A stretch of DNA of 64,000 nt, from positions 434,001 to 498,000 of the forward strand of contig NZ_JAMQOT010000001.1 of the NCBI RefSeq assembly GCF_029502005.1, given 5' to 3'. Below the pieces are notes generated by a model. It saw only the letters and a list, made by a program, of their open reading frames with translations, was not told the DNA's origin and made no database searches. The DNA is from Natrinema salsiterrestre. Lineage in GTDB: Archaea > Halobacteriota > Halobacteria > Halobacteriales > Natrialbaceae. Numbering within the stretch: the stretch's first letter is position 1; each line of letters begins with the position of its first letter. The translations under genes were made by a program, and so were the position numbers. This document shows positions 36,341 to 45,608 of the stretch, piece after piece.

Positions 36341-37569
36341 GCAGGGCCCGCGTCACTCTCGAGGAGATCGACTCGGCCCGGGAGCGCATCGACGGCGTCG
36401 TCCACCGGACGCCGCTGGACACCTCGCGGACGTTCGCCGAGCTGAGCGGCGCGGCCTCGGTCGGGCTCAAACTCGAGAACGTCCAGCGGACGGGCTCGTT
36501 CAAGATCCGCGGGGCGTACAACACGATGGCACAGTTGTCTCCCGACGAGCGCGACGCCGGCGTCATCGCCTCGAGCGCGGGGAATCACGCACAGGGCGTG
36601 GCGCTGGCCGGCGACCTCCTCGACGTCGAGACGACGATCGTCGTCCCCGAGGTCACGCCCGCCGCGAAGATCGAGGCGACTCGCGGGTACGGTGCCGAGG
36701 TGGTCGTCGAGGGCGACATCTACGAGCGGTCCTACGAGTACGCCCTCGAGCGCGCCGCGGAGACGGGGGAGACGTTCGTCCACCCCTTCGACGACGAGGC
36801 CATCGTCGCGGGGCAGGGGACGATCGGTCTGGAGTTGCTGGAGCAATACCCCGAGATCGACACCGCGCTGGTCGCCATCGGCGGCGGCGGGCTCATCTCG
36901 GGCATCGGGACCGTGCTGAAAGCCGCCGAGCGCGACGTGCGCGTCATCGGCGTGCAACCCGAGGGCGCGGCACACGCGAAGCCGTCGCTCGAGGGCGAGG
37001 GGATCCACGAACTCGACGACGTCGACACCGTCGCGGAGGGGATCGCGGACACCCGCATGCTCGAGACGACCGTGGAGATCGCCCGCGAGGTCGTCGACGA
37101 CGTGGTGAGCGTGAGCGACCGGGAGATCGCCGCTGCAGTCACCCTGCTCGCCGAGCGAGCGAAGACCGTGGCCGAGAGCGCCGGTGCCGCGCCGCTCGCT
37201 GCCGCCCTCTCGGACCGGACAGATCTCGAGGGGGAACACGTCGGGGTCGTGATCTCCGGCGGCAACGTGAACCTCACCGACCACGCCGAACTGACCCGAA
37301 CGGGTCTCCACGAGCTCGAGCGCTATACCGAAGCGCGGCTCGCGCTCGAGGGGTGGCCGACCGCAGTGAGCGACGTGGTCGAGACCGTCGCAGCCGAGGG
37401 TGCCGAACTGGACGTCCTCGAGCGCGCCCGTCGAACGTCGGTCGATCACCCGAATCGGACGCCGGTGACGATCGGCCTCGAGGGGAGCGGCCCCGAGCAT
37501 CTCGAGGGGGTGCTCGCAGCGCTGGACGCGCTCGAGGGCGTTTCGGTCGTCGAACGGTCACTGAACTGA
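36337..37569 (+). CDS. Threonine ammonia-lyase-like PLP enzyme with ACT domain
   Basis: This 410-residue fold-type II PLP enzyme has the Schiff-base Lys in SFKIRGAYN, the Asn loop SSAGNHAQG and the phosphate-binding IGGGGLISG. A C-terminal ACT-like domain (about 330-410) is typical of catabolic/regulated threonine dehydratases. The ATG overlaps the deacylase stop. In hydroxyectoine users the related protein EutB acts beside the deacylase, so a role on a hydroxylated diamino acid is possible. Plain threonine or serine deamination is the conservative call. The length with the ACT domain fits threonine dehydratase better. Confidence 0.88.
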   Translation: MSRARVTLEEIDSARERIDGVVHRTPLDTSRTFAELSGAASVGLKLENVQRTGSFKIRGAYNTMAQLSPDERDAGVIASSAGNHAQGVALAGDLLDVETTIVVPEVTPAAKIEATRGYGAEVVVEGDIYERSYEYALERAAETGETFVHPFDDEAIVAGQGTIGLELLEQYPEIDTALVAIGGGGLISGIGTVLKAAERDVRVIGVQPEGAAHAKPSLEGEGIHELDDVDTVAEGIADTRMLETTVEIAREVVDDVVSVSDREIAAAVTLLAERAKTVAESAGAAPLAAALSDRTDLEGEHVGVVISGGNVNLTDHAELTRTGLHELERYTEARLALEGWPTAVSDVVETVAAEGAELDVLERARRTSVDHPNRTPVTIGLEGSGPEHLEGVLAALDALEGVSVVERSLN

Positions 37570-37924
37570 CTACGTTCTGTATACTGCTGGCGCGCTGAAC
37601 CGCGACGGAGTCGCGGTTCGAAAAGCGCGAGGGATGAGCGAAGGAGCGAAGTGACTGAGCGAATCGGTCGGGGAGGACGTGGTAATTGCCTGTTGCCAGT
37701 ACGAGCAGGACACTCGTGTTCGCTGTCAGCTTGTAACTGGGCTCATCGACACCGCCACAATAGTAGGATTTTTAATTTGAATAGCTCTGCTGCGTCGCTG
37801 ACGGGCCGATATCGTCCTGAAATCCGTCTGCTATAGGACCCGCCGAATTACGCCACACTCTCCCATCGGAGCCGCTTGAGCCACCGCAAAAACGGAAATT
37901 GATATCCGAAAACGCAGGACCGAA
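37570..37924. other. Intergenic region with hairpin and IS-like debris
   Basis: These 355 bases separate convergent genes. A perfect 10-bp hairpin (37597-37619) is the first notable element. Then comes a simple GAGCGAAGGAGCGAAGTGA-like stretch, common in haloarchaeal spacers, and an AT-richer part (about 37760-37840) whose composition differs from the neighbours and could be an old insertion-sequence end. No intact gene is seen. Confidence 0.4.
37597..37619. terminator. Inverted repeat after the dehydratase gene, possible terminator
   Basis: GAACCGCGAC and GTCGCGGTTC form a perfect 10-bp stem with a 3-base loop, 28 bases after the stop of the PLP dehydratase. There is no following T-run on the plus strand, so termination is only a suggestion. 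Confidence 0.35.
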
Positions 37925-39286
37925 TCAGGCCACTTTCGCGCTCGGGCCGACCGCCTCGATCGCCTCGAGGAAGATCCCGATCCCCAGTTCGATCTCGCGT
38001 TCGGTCGAGTCCAGCGGCGGGAGCAGCCGGATCGTCTTCTTCCCGCACCCGAGGGTCAGCAGGCCGCGCTCGAGGGCCGCCTCGACCACCGCCGACCGAC
38101 GCTCGGGGGTGTCGAACTCGACGGCGAGCATCAGGCCCGTGCCGCGGACGTCCTCGACGTACTCGGGCACGTCGTCGCGGAGGAGCTCTTTGGCCTGCTC
38201 GCCCCGACGGGTCGCGTTGTCCAGCAGGTCGTGTTCCCGGATGGCCTCGAGGGTGAACGCGCCCATCATCGAGCCCAGGATGTCGCCGCCGCCGAAGGTC
38301 GATCCCAGGCGATTCTTTTCGCTGGGGAAGACCTCCGAGCGGGAGATCGTCGCGCCGACGCGCAGCGCCTTCGCACTGGCGATGACGTCGGGTTCGATGG
38401 GGTAGTGATCGGACGCCCAGATCTCACCGGTGCGGCCGACGCCGGACTGGATCTCGTCGACGACCAACGGGATGTCGTACTCGTCCGTGACGGCCGCGAC
38501 TTCTTCCATGAACGCCTCGCTGGGGAACCGGTAGCCGCCGACGCCCTGAATCGGCTCGAGGGTGAGGAAGGCGATCTCGTCGGGGTTGACGTGGCCGCCT
38601 TCGGGGGCGAGCATGTTGCGGAGCTGCGAGCCGCCGCCCGCGAAGAAGCCGCAGTCGCAGCTGTCGGCGTCGCAGCCGCGGTCGGCGCAGAAGGGGACGG
38701 TCTCGATCCCGCTGATCTCGGGGTAGTGACGCGTGTAGACCTCCTTGGACTTCGTCAGCGACAGGGTCCCGAGCGTGCGCCCGTGGAAGCTACCGCCGAA
38801 GGCCACGCCGTACTTCGCGGGCGCTCGGTGGTCGTGGGTGATCTTCATCGCGTTCTCCATCGCTTCCGCGCCGGAGTTCGAGAGGAAGACGGTGTCCATG
38901 CCGTACTGACTCGAGACCTCGGTCAGTTTTTCCATGAGGTGACTCGAGCCGGGGACGTCCGCCTCGTCGGGGCTCGGACCGGAACCGAAGTACATGTCCT
39001 GACCCGCGATCTTCATCGGTTCGACGAGATCGAACTCGCGGAGCTTCCCGAGCACCTTCTCGTTGTTGTACCCCAGCGGAGCAGCGCCGATGTGACAGGT
39101 GAAGTCGAGGAGGACGTTCCCGTCGACGTCCGTGACGAATGGCCCGTCGGCGTCCCGCGTCACGTCCCAGACGAATTCGTGGGAGTACTCGCTGGGCGCG
39201 GAGTACTCCTGGTGGAAATCGACCCATTGCTGCGCGTTCGGACCCGGAAGCGCGGCCGCGTCGGGTTCCGCCGTGTCCCTATCCAT
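37925..39286 (-). CDS. Class III aminotransferase with Cys-rich insert
   Basis: This 453-residue PLP aminotransferase has NSGAEAMENAMK for cofactor phosphate, the Asp in VVDEIQSGVGRTG, and the Schiff-base Lys in SAKALRVG. An insert at residues 200-212 (CADRGCDADSCDC) has four cysteines, which could bind a metal; that is unusual for the family. It likely moves an amino group to 2-oxoglutarate or pyruvate. The start lies within dyad site c. It is divergent neither from nor in an operon with the BCCT gene, which lies upstream on the same strand. The substrate is unknown. Confidence 0.9.
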   Translation of the reverse strand: MDRDTAEPDAAALPGPNAQQWVDFHQEYSAPSEYSHEFVWDVTRDADGPFVTDVDGNVLLDFTCHIGAAPLGYNNEKVLGKLREFDLVEPMKIAGQDMYFGSGPSPDEADVPGSSHLMEKLTEVSSQYGMDTVFLSNSGAEAMENAMKITHDHRAPAKYGVAFGGSFHGRTLGTLSLTKSKEVYTRHYPEISGIETVPFCADRGCDADSCDCGFFAGGGSQLRNMLAPEGGHVNPDEIAFLTLEPIQGVGGYRFPSEAFMEEVAAVTDEYDIPLVVDEIQSGVGRTGEIWASDHYPIEPDVIASAKALRVGATISRSEVFPSEKNRLGSTFGGGDILGSMMGAFTLEAIREHDLLDNATRRGEQAKELLRDDVPEYVEDVRGTGLMLAVEFDTPERRSAVVEAALERGLLTLGCGKKTIRLLPPLDSTEREIELGIGIFLEAIEAVGPSAKVA

Positions 39287-39303
39287 ACACAGTTTATGTG
39301 TAT
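39285..39303. promoter_or_regulatory. Shared 19-bp dyad, site c (perfect palindromic arms)
   Basis: ATACACA-GTTTA-TGTGTAT has perfectly complementary 7-base arms. It overlaps the ATG at 39286. A TATA-like GTTTTAATG (about 39311-39319, minus strand) lies about 28 bases upstream. Binding here would block a leaderless start, so repression is likely at this gene. Confidence 0.65.
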
Positions 39304-39442
39304 CTCGTACATTAAAACTTGTTATAGATTGGCGAGGATGTCAGCGACGAACGGCTGCGGAGCGTCGCTCTCCGCGCGAGAAAACGGACAGCATGACGGC
39401 CGACGCGGTTCGTCGGCCACGAGGTGGAGGGCGTCGGCGCGA

Positions 39443-41083
39443 TCAGTCGTCGTCGCTTTCGACCGGGCCGCCGGGACCGGGCGACTCGGGTTCGGTTTTC
39501 TTGCTCGAGCCGATGAGGACGGTTTTGTCCTGCAGGAGCACCCGGCCGTAGCTCGAGCCGAAGTCCTTGATCAGCGAGAGCATCGCGGCGAAGCAGACGA
39601 AGGCGAACGGCGCACCGGTGATGATGACCGCGTCTTGAAGCGCGCTCGTCCCGCCCTCGCCGCCGAGGATCATGAGGATCGCGGCGGTCAAGCCGAGGAC
39701 GACCCCCCAGAAGACGCGGTTAATAGTCGAGGGTCTCGCCTTCCCGCCGGTCGTCATCATGGAGACGGCGAGCGTCGACGAGTCCGCCGACGTGATGAAG
39801 AACGTCGTGACGAGGATCATGAACGCGATCATGAACACCGTCCCGAGCGGGAAGGCGTCGAAGAGGATGAAGCCCGATATCTCCGGCGTGAAGTTGTTGA
39901 TAACGGGACTGAAGTCCGCAACGCCGGTGTGGTGGTACTGCAGCGCGGTTCCGCCGACGACGGTGAACCACGGAATGGTCGCCGCCGAGGTCGCGCCGAT
40001 ACCCGTGAACGCGACTTCGCGGACGGTTCGGCCCTTGGAAATGCGGGCGATGAACAGTCCGGCGAACGGGGACCACGAGAGCGCCCACGCCCAGTAGAAG
40101 ACCGTCCACGAGTTCATCCACCCCGTCCCGCCGTCGGAGCCGGTACCGGTGTAGAGGCTCATGGACGTGAAGTCGGCGATCATGCCGCCCATCGCCTGCG
40201 AACCCAACAGGAGCAAGAAGAGGGTCGGCCCCAGGATGAACGTCGCCACCATGAGGATGACGAACAGGATCATGTTGAAGTTCGACAGCCGGCGAATCCC
40301 CCTGTCGACGCCGAGCACCATCGAGACGGTAAACAGAAGCGTCATCGTGGTCACCACGAGGAGGATCCCGACGTTCCCGAGGTCGATCCCCCACTGGTAA
40401 TTGAGACCGGCGATGAACTGACTTCCGATGAAACCGAGCGACGTCGCCACGCCGCCGATCGTCGCGAAGACGGCGAGGATGTCGACGACTTTCGCGGCCG
40501 GACCGTCGAGGTTCTCCTTCCCGAGGATCGGCGTCAGCGCCGACGAAACTCGGAGCGGGACGTCCTCGTAGTTGTACGCGAAGTAGGAAATCGCGAGCCC
40601 CATAATCGTGAACACCGCCAACTGGGGAAGCGCCCAGTGGAACAGCGTCTGCTGGATCGCGTACGGCACCGCCTCGCTCGTCCCGCCTTCGATTCCGAAC
40701 AGCGGCGAGGGGTTATCGTAGTAGAACAGCGCCTCCGTCGGGCCCCAGAACACGACGCCCGCGGCGAATCCGGCGGAGTACAGCATCGCGAAGTACGACA
40801 GGAAGCTGTACTCCGGGTCCGAGTCCCCCATCTTGATTTTCCCCCACGGACCGACGATCAGGAACAACAGGAAGAGGACGATCAGGAACACGATCACCAA
40901 CAGCGCCCAGTTCAGGTACGTGACCACCCATTCGTAGAGGGTCCCGATCGTCTCCGTGACGAGCGCCTGATTGACGAAGAAGCCCACGATCACGCCGGCG
41001 GTCAGCAACGCGCCGAACGCGAAGACGATCGGGTCGATCTCCTCTAAGAACTCGTCGACCATCCCCTGCTCCGCGTCACTCAT
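39443..41083 (-). CDS. BCCT-family betaine/carnitine/choline-type transporter
   Basis: This 546-residue sodium-coupled carrier has about twelve helices and the family signature around residue 330, SWTVFYWAWALSWSPFAG followed by LFIARISKGRT. BCCT carriers import compatible solutes such as glycine betaine or ectoine. Both ends are polar and acidic. Dyad site d lies about 100 bases upstream. Its place among solute-degrading genes suggests that it feeds them, but substrate residues were not resolved. Confidence 0.95.
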   Translation of the reverse strand: MSDAEQGMVDEFLEEIDPIVFAFGALLTAGVIVGFFVNQALVTETIGTLYEWVVTYLNWALLVIVFLIVLFLLFLIVGPWGKIKMGDSDPEYSFLSYFAMLYSAGFAAGVVFWGPTEALFYYDNPSPLFGIEGGTSEAVPYAIQQTLFHWALPQLAVFTIMGLAISYFAYNYEDVPLRVSSALTPILGKENLDGPAAKVVDILAVFATIGGVATSLGFIGSQFIAGLNYQWGIDLGNVGILLVVTTMTLLFTVSMVLGVDRGIRRLSNFNMILFVILMVATFILGPTLFLLLLGSQAMGGMIADFTSMSLYTGTGSDGGTGWMNSWTVFYWAWALSWSPFAGLFIARISKGRTVREVAFTGIGATSAATIPWFTVVGGTALQYHHTGVADFSPVINNFTPEISGFILFDAFPLGTVFMIAFMILVTTFFITSADSSTLAVSMMTTGGKARPSTINRVFWGVVLGLTAAILMILGGEGGTSALQDAVIITGAPFAFVCFAAMLSLIKDFGSSYGRVLLQDKTVLIGSSKKTEPESPGPGGPVESDDD

Positions 41084-41470
41084 TCGGTCTCACCCCTGAA
41101 ACCGGGTGACGGCGCACTGATTGACCGCCTTTCCACCTACCGTTCGCCATGCTGCGTGATGGCATACCGCCACCATTGACAGCGTATACAATAAGTGTTT
41201 CTCACTCTGCGAGACTATCCACGGATTGCGTTTATTTGATGTTCGATGGAGTATCACGCGGTTATCGCCAATATAACTATCATCCGATTACTGTATCCCA
41301 GATAATCGAACAAAAAGACGATAATACACCACTTCCCGCGGCAACTGACAATATCCGAGATGGTTCGATATCCGATTACAGCGGGCCGAAACGAGGCGGC
41401 TCGTCGATCGGTCCGGCGGCGTGCCGGCTCCGGACGGCGGCGAGTCGTAATCGAAAATCGATACGGCGGG
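41084..41470. other. Intergenic, AT-rich promoter region of the BCCT gene
   Basis: These 387 bases lie between two minus-strand genes. The part at 41160-41370 is much richer in A/T than its surroundings and holds dyad site d (41184-41202). The rest shows no gene-like frame and no strong hairpin. Confidence 0.5.
41184..41202. promoter_or_regulatory. Shared 19-bp dyad, site d
   Basis: GTATACA-ATAAG-TGTTTCT fits the 7-5-7 pattern with a weaker right arm. It lies about 100 bases before the BCCT ATG. The minus strand reads TATTGTATAC here, so it may overlap the TATA box of a transcript with a leader of about 80 nt. Confidence 0.5.
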
Positions 41471-42118
41471 TCAGTTCGTCAGTTCCTCGAGCGTCTGCTC
41501 CCGGGAGTCGGCGCTCTCGGCCACCTGCTCGGAGAACTCGTCGACGCGGTCTTTGATCTCCTCGCGGGCCGCTTCCGGTGAGAAGCCCTCGGACATCGTC
41601 AGGAGCCGGACGAACGCGCGGAGTTCTTCGTCCGTGAGCTGGGCGAACTCCTCGTTCTCGAGCTTCGCGACGACCTCGTCGACGTCGATCTGGCCGACCG
41701 GTTCGACGTTGAACTCGACGTTGACCATCCGGTAGTTCGAGCCGGCGAGTCGTTGTTCGGCCTTGCCGACGCCCTCGGAGAGCATGTCCTTGAACGGCGT
41801 GTGATACCCCATCGTCCCGAGGTGGAGGAACGCGAGCATGTCGGTGATCCCCTGCGTGTAGGCGTCGCGGTCCTCGTCGTCGGGGTCGAAGACCGTTTCC
41901 CGATCGCGCTGTTCCATGTACTCGAAGAGAATGCTGAAATCGAGGATCGCGTTGCGAACCCGTCGTCGAATCCGGTTTCGCTTCTGTTTCTTCGAGTGAT
42001 CCGTGTAGTCCGTCTTCCGACCGAGCAGAAAGTCGCGGTCGGAGGGCGTGAGAATCCCGCGCGGCCGGTCCGAGTCCGCCGCCGCCCGTAGCGACTCCGG
42101 CACGTCGTCCTGGCTCAT
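41471..42118 (-). CDS. Conserved-looking haloarchaeal protein of unknown function
   Basis: This 215-residue soluble, charged, largely helical protein has a basic patch KKQKRNRIRRRVRNAILDF near residue 44 that could contact nucleic acid, and an acidic C-terminal half. There is no signal or membrane segment. I do not recognise the family. It stands alone between the BCCT gene and the second M20 gene, with no sign of an operon with either. Confidence 0.75.
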   Translation of the reverse strand: MSQDDVPESLRAAADSDRPRGILTPSDRDFLLGRKTDYTDHSKKQKRNRIRRRVRNAILDFSILFEYMEQRDRETVFDPDDEDRDAYTQGITDMLAFLHLGTMGYHTPFKDMLSEGVGKAEQRLAGSNYRMVNVEFNVEPVGQIDVDEVVAKLENEEFAQLTDEELRAFVRLLTMSEGFSPEAAREEIKDRVDEFSEQVAESADSREQTLEELTN

Positions 42119-42259
42119 ACCTCACACATACGGCGAGTGCGAATTAACGTTTCCGTTCTCTCGAACGTGATCGTTGTCGAATACCTTCGGCCCTCGAGGG
42201 GCGGTTCACGGCGGACCGGACCGTGTGTCGGAGCGTTGCCGCTCGTATCGAACCGTCGC

Positions 42260-43540
42260 TCAGACCGGCCGCTGGGAGAGTTCGATCGCCGTCTCGGAGA
42301 GCAGGGACGTCCCGATCGCGAGGCTCGATTCGTCGATATCGAACGTCGGCGTGTGGTGACTCGTCGGGTGGTCGGTGCCGACGAGGACGTACGAGGCGAA
42401 GCCGCCGTCGTCTTGGACGCGCTCCATCAGGTACGTCACGTCCTCGCTCACGCCGAACTCCTCGCTGGAGATCACTCGCTCGACGCCGTCGACGTCCCAC
42501 GCGACGTTCCCGACGAGATCGCGGAGCGCGGGGTGGCTGTCGACGCTCGGTGACTCGCTGATCACTCGCGGCGTGACGTCGCAGTCGTGCATCTCCGCCG
42601 CGGCGTAGCAGACCCGCTCGAGTTCCGTTCGCGTGTACTCCATCAGCGCGGTCGTCTCGCCGCGGACCTCGGCCTCGATCGTGACCTCCTCGGCGATGAC
42701 GTTGCTCGCGGTTCCCCCCTCGATCTGGCCGACGTTCACCCGCGTCAACCCGTCGCTGTGCCGCGGGATGCCGTAGGCGTTCTGGATCGCGGTCGCCGCC
42801 GCCTGCATGGCGTTGGCTCCCTCGTTGGGTGCCTTCCCCGCGTGGGCGCTCGCGCCCTCGAACGTCGCGGTGAGGTGGGCCATCGCCAGCGGCTTCTCGA
42901 TCCCCGCGACGATCTCGCCCGTCGGGTGATCGAGCCCGATGTGCAACGCGAGGAGGTAGTCGACGTCGTCGAGGTAGCCGCTCTCGGCCATCGCCTTCCC
43001 GCCGCCGGAGATCTCCTCGGCGGGCTGAAAGAACACCTTCAGCGTCCCCTGGAACTCGCTGTCCGCGACCGCCTCGAGCGTCCCCAGCGCCATCGCGACG
43101 TGGGCGTCGTGGCCGCAGGCGTGCATGTAGCCGTCGTGCTCGGAGCGAAACCCGTCCGCCGCCGGCCGGTGGTCGCTCTCCGACGACTCCCGCATCGAGA
43201 TCGCGTCGAGATCGACGCGGATCCCAATACAGGGGCCCGGCCCCTGTTCGAGGACCGCGATTACGCCCGTGTGGCCGCCGGCCGTGCGCTCGAGGATGTC
43301 CGAGCGCACCCCCGCCTCCCGCGCTCGCTCGAGCCACGGCTCGAGTTCCGACTCGGGAGGGACGGCCATCCGCTCGTCGGTCGCTAGCGCGTCGCGACCG
43401 ACGGCGATCTCGTCGACGCCGATCCGCTCGAGCTCCTCGACGACGCGCGCTGTCGTCCGGAACTCTCGCCACCCTGGTTCCGGATGGCGGTGAAACGCCC
43501 GCCGGAGATCGCTCAATCGGGACCCCACGTCGTAGGACAT
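42260..43540 (-). CDS. M20-family amidohydrolase (deacylase), paralogue 2
   Basis: This 426-residue close paralogue of the M20 protein at 35 kb has GIRVDLD, HACGHDAH, PAEE and GASAHAGKAPNEGANAM in the same places. The ATG at 43540 is preferred to a TTG within dyad site e, and it aligns with the start of the paralogue (RLSDLRRAFHRHPEPGWREF). It should deacylate an N-acyl amino acid. It has its own promoter with dyad site e just upstream of a TATA-like TTAAGTAT. The two copies may act on different acyl compounds. Confidence 0.9.
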   Translation of the reverse strand: MSYDVGSRLSDLRRAFHRHPEPGWREFRTTARVVEELERIGVDEIAVGRDALATDERMAVPPESELEPWLERAREAGVRSDILERTAGGHTGVIAVLEQGPGPCIGIRVDLDAISMRESSESDHRPAADGFRSEHDGYMHACGHDAHVAMALGTLEAVADSEFQGTLKVFFQPAEEISGGGKAMAESGYLDDVDYLLALHIGLDHPTGEIVAGIEKPLAMAHLTATFEGASAHAGKAPNEGANAMQAAATAIQNAYGIPRHSDGLTRVNVGQIEGGTASNVIAEEVTIEAEVRGETTALMEYTRTELERVCYAAAEMHDCDVTPRVISESPSVDSHPALRDLVGNVAWDVDGVERVISSEEFGVSEDVTYLMERVQDDGGFASYVLVGTDHPTSHHTPTFDIDESSLAIGTSLLSETAIELSQRPV

Positions 43541-43574
43541 TCGTGCCGGTGCTACGCCTGCGAGATACTTAACC

Positions 43575-43593
43575 GTAGTCAATATTCGTATAC
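43575..43593. promoter_or_regulatory. Shared 19-bp dyad, site e
   Basis: GTAGTCA-ATATT-CGTATAC is a weaker match to the 7-5-7 pattern, with the A/T spacer also seen at site a. It ends 34 bases upstream of the ATG at 43540, directly before the TATA-like element. Confidence 0.45.
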
Positions 43594-43813
43594 TGGTTGG
43601 TCACGATCGATGTAATTCCCCCTCCCGGACGGGTTCCGATGTCTCGGAACGCTGCCGGGCACGCCTCGGACGGACTGCCGTCGTCTCGCCGCAGACCGGG
43701 ACGGTGCTGCGCACCATCGCGTACAGTCCGTTCGACTCGATGCGAGACCGGTAGCCGAGACTGAGGGCGGTAATAAATAGCACGATACGCGGCTTCGAAC
43801 CGCTCGGGGACGG

Positions 43814-44203
43814 TTACCCGAGGTACGCGGTCGCGTCCAGTTCGACCCGGACGTCCTCGGGGAGCCGCGAGACCTCGACGCAGACTCGAGCCGGCGGGTC
43901 CGCTCCGAATCGCGCGCCGTAGGCCTCGTTGACTCGCTCGTAGTCCTCGAGGTCCGTCAGATAGACGGTCACTTTGACGACGTCCGCGAGGCCGTCGCCG
44001 CCGGCTTCGTCGACGACGGCGGCGATGTTGTCGAGTACCCGGTCAGTCTGTGCGTCGATATCGCCGTCGACGACCGCACCCGTCTCGGGATCGACGGGGC
44101 CGTACCCCGAAACGTAGAGCGTGTCGCCGGCGCGAACGCCCTGCGAGTAGGGGTTGTCGGTGTTCGGTGCGTCGTCGGTCTCGATGGGATCGGTGTCGGA
44201 CAT
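43814..44203 (-). CDS. ridA: RidA-family enamine/imine deaminase
   Basis: This 129-residue YjgF/RidA protein has SGYGPVDPETGAVV, the family region VVKVTVYLTDLEDY, the key Arg in PPARVCVEV and the late Glu-containing ELDATAYLG. RidA proteins hydrolyse reactive enamines and imines released by PLP dehydratases and aminotransferases. It starts 22 bases after the aminotransferase stop, in the same operon, which fits that role. The N-terminus has about 16 extra acidic residues. Confidence 0.93.
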   Translation of the reverse strand: MSDTDPIETDDAPNTDNPYSQGVRAGDTLYVSGYGPVDPETGAVVDGDIDAQTDRVLDNIAAVVDEAGGDGLADVVKVTVYLTDLEDYERVNEAYGARFGADPPARVCVEVSRLPEDVRVELDATAYLG

Positions 44204-44225
44204 GGGATTCGTATCGCCGTCGGTC

Positions 44226-45608
44226 TCAGGCCGTCCGTTTCGCTTCGGCCGTCACTTCTTCGATCGCTTCGACGACGACGTCGAGCGCCGTCTCTGCCAG
44301 TTCGTGCGTGAGCACGAGCGGCGGCAGGAACCGGAGCACGTTGCCGTGACGACCGGCGGTCCAGATCAGGACCCCGCGCTCGAAGCAGTACTGCTGGATC
44401 GCGTCGACGAGATCGCCGTCGGGCTTCCCGTCGGCGTCGACGAACTCCGCGCCGATGAACAGGCCCTTGCCGCGGATGTCGGCGAGGTGTTCGTTCCCGT
44501 CGCCGGCCTCGCGGAGGCGACTCTGGATGTACTCGCCCAGATCGCGAGCGTGCGCGAGCAGGTCGTGGTCCTGAATGTACTCGATGGCGCGAGTCCCGGC
44601 TCGCATGCCGACGACGTGGCCGCGGTAGGTACCGGCGTGGTCGCCCGATCCCCACGTGTCGAGGTCCTCGTGATACATGGTCGCCGAGAGGGGGAATCCG
44701 ACCCCGCCCAGCGCCTTCGCGGAGGTCATCGCGTCGGGGGTGACACCCTCCCAGTCGCTGGCCCACCACTGACCGGTGCGACCGAGCCCGCTCTGGATCT
44801 CGTCGAAGACGAGCGTGACGTCGTTGTCGTCGGCGATGTCGCGCAGCCCCTGCAGGAAGCCCTTCGGGGGCGTGACGATGCCGCCCTCGCCCTGAATCGG
44901 TTCGACGATGATCCCGGCCGGGTTCGCCAGCCCGCCGTAGGGATCCTCGACGATCGCCTGGACCTCCTCGAGCGCGTGATCGACCGCTTCCTCCGGCGCC
45001 TTGTCCTGTCGGAACGGGTGCGGATAGGGCGCGTGGACGACGTCCGAGAGCAGCGGCGTGTAGTGTTCTTTGAACTTCTTGTTCGACGTGACGCTCATCG
45101 CGCCGGTCGTCGCGCCGTGGTAGCCGCCGCGGAACGCGATCAGCCCGTCGCCGCCGGTGTTGTACTTGGAGAGTTTGATCGAGGCTTCGATCGCGTCACT
45201 GCCCGTCGGGCCGCCGAAGACGACCTTGTTCTGGCCCTGTAGGCCGTCGGGTGCGATCTCGTCGAGTTTCTCGATCAGCTCGAGGCGCGCTTCGGTCGGG
45301 AAGTCGACCGTGTGCACGAACTTGTCCGCCTGCTCGTGAACCGCCTCGAGCACGTAGGGGTTCGAGTGACCGACGTTGAGCACGCCGATCCCCGCGAAGA
45401 GGTCGATATAGGTGTTGCCGTCGGCGTCCCGTACCGTCGCGCCCTTGCCCTCCTCGAACGCGATCGGGATGTCGTCGGGGTACGCGACCGCACTACTGTC
45501 GATCTCGCGCTGTTTCTCGAGCAGCGCTCGGGTGTTCGGGCCGGGAACTGAGTCGACGGTCGGTGCGTCCTCGAAGTGGAGTTCGTCTATCGGCGGTCCT
45601 GCCGTCAT
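44226..45608 (-). CDS. Class III aminotransferase, diaminobutyrate/4-aminobutyrate type (DoeD-like)
   Basis: This 460-residue PLP enzyme has [20 protein letters not shown], a variant of the cofactor loop characteristic of diaminobutyrate aminotransferases (EctB/DoeD). [12 protein letters not shown] and the Schiff-base Lys in SAKALGG are also present. It should transfer the terminal amino group of a diamino acid to 2-oxoglutarate or pyruvate. The ATG at 45608 has a TATA-like TTATTTATG about 25-30 bases upstream, consistent with a leaderless transcript. It is followed by ridA. It would be the third step after ring opening and deacetylation of ectoine; 4-aminobutyrate use is the alternative. Confidence 0.9.
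   Translation of the reverse strand: MTAGPPIDELHFEDAPTVDSVPGPNTRALLEKQREIDSSAVAYPDDIPIAFEEGKGATVRDADGNTYIDLFAGIGVLNVGHSNPYVLEAVHEQADKFVHTVDFPTEARLELIEKLDEIAPDGLQGQNKVVFGGPTGSDAIEASIKLSKYNTGGDGLIAFRGGYHGATTGAMSVTSNKKFKEHYTPLLSDVVHAPYPHPFRQDKAPEEAVDHALEEVQAIVEDPYGGLANPAGIIVEPIQGEGGIVTPPKGFLQGLRDIADDNDVTLVFDEIQSGLGRTGQWWASDWEGVTPDAMTSAKALGGVGFPLSATMYHEDLDTWGSGDHAGTYRGHVVGMRAGTRAIEYIQDHDLLAHARDLGEYIQSRLREAGDGNEHLADIRGKGLFIGAEFVDADGKPDGDLVDAIQQYCFERGVLIWTAGRHGNVLRFLPPLVLTHELAETALDVVVEAIEEVTAEAKRTA

Noticed and set aside
38231-41047. 938-codon plus-strand frame over the aminotransferase and BCCT genes
   Set aside because: Charged, low-complexity translation covering two unmistakable minus-strand genes; antisense artefact.
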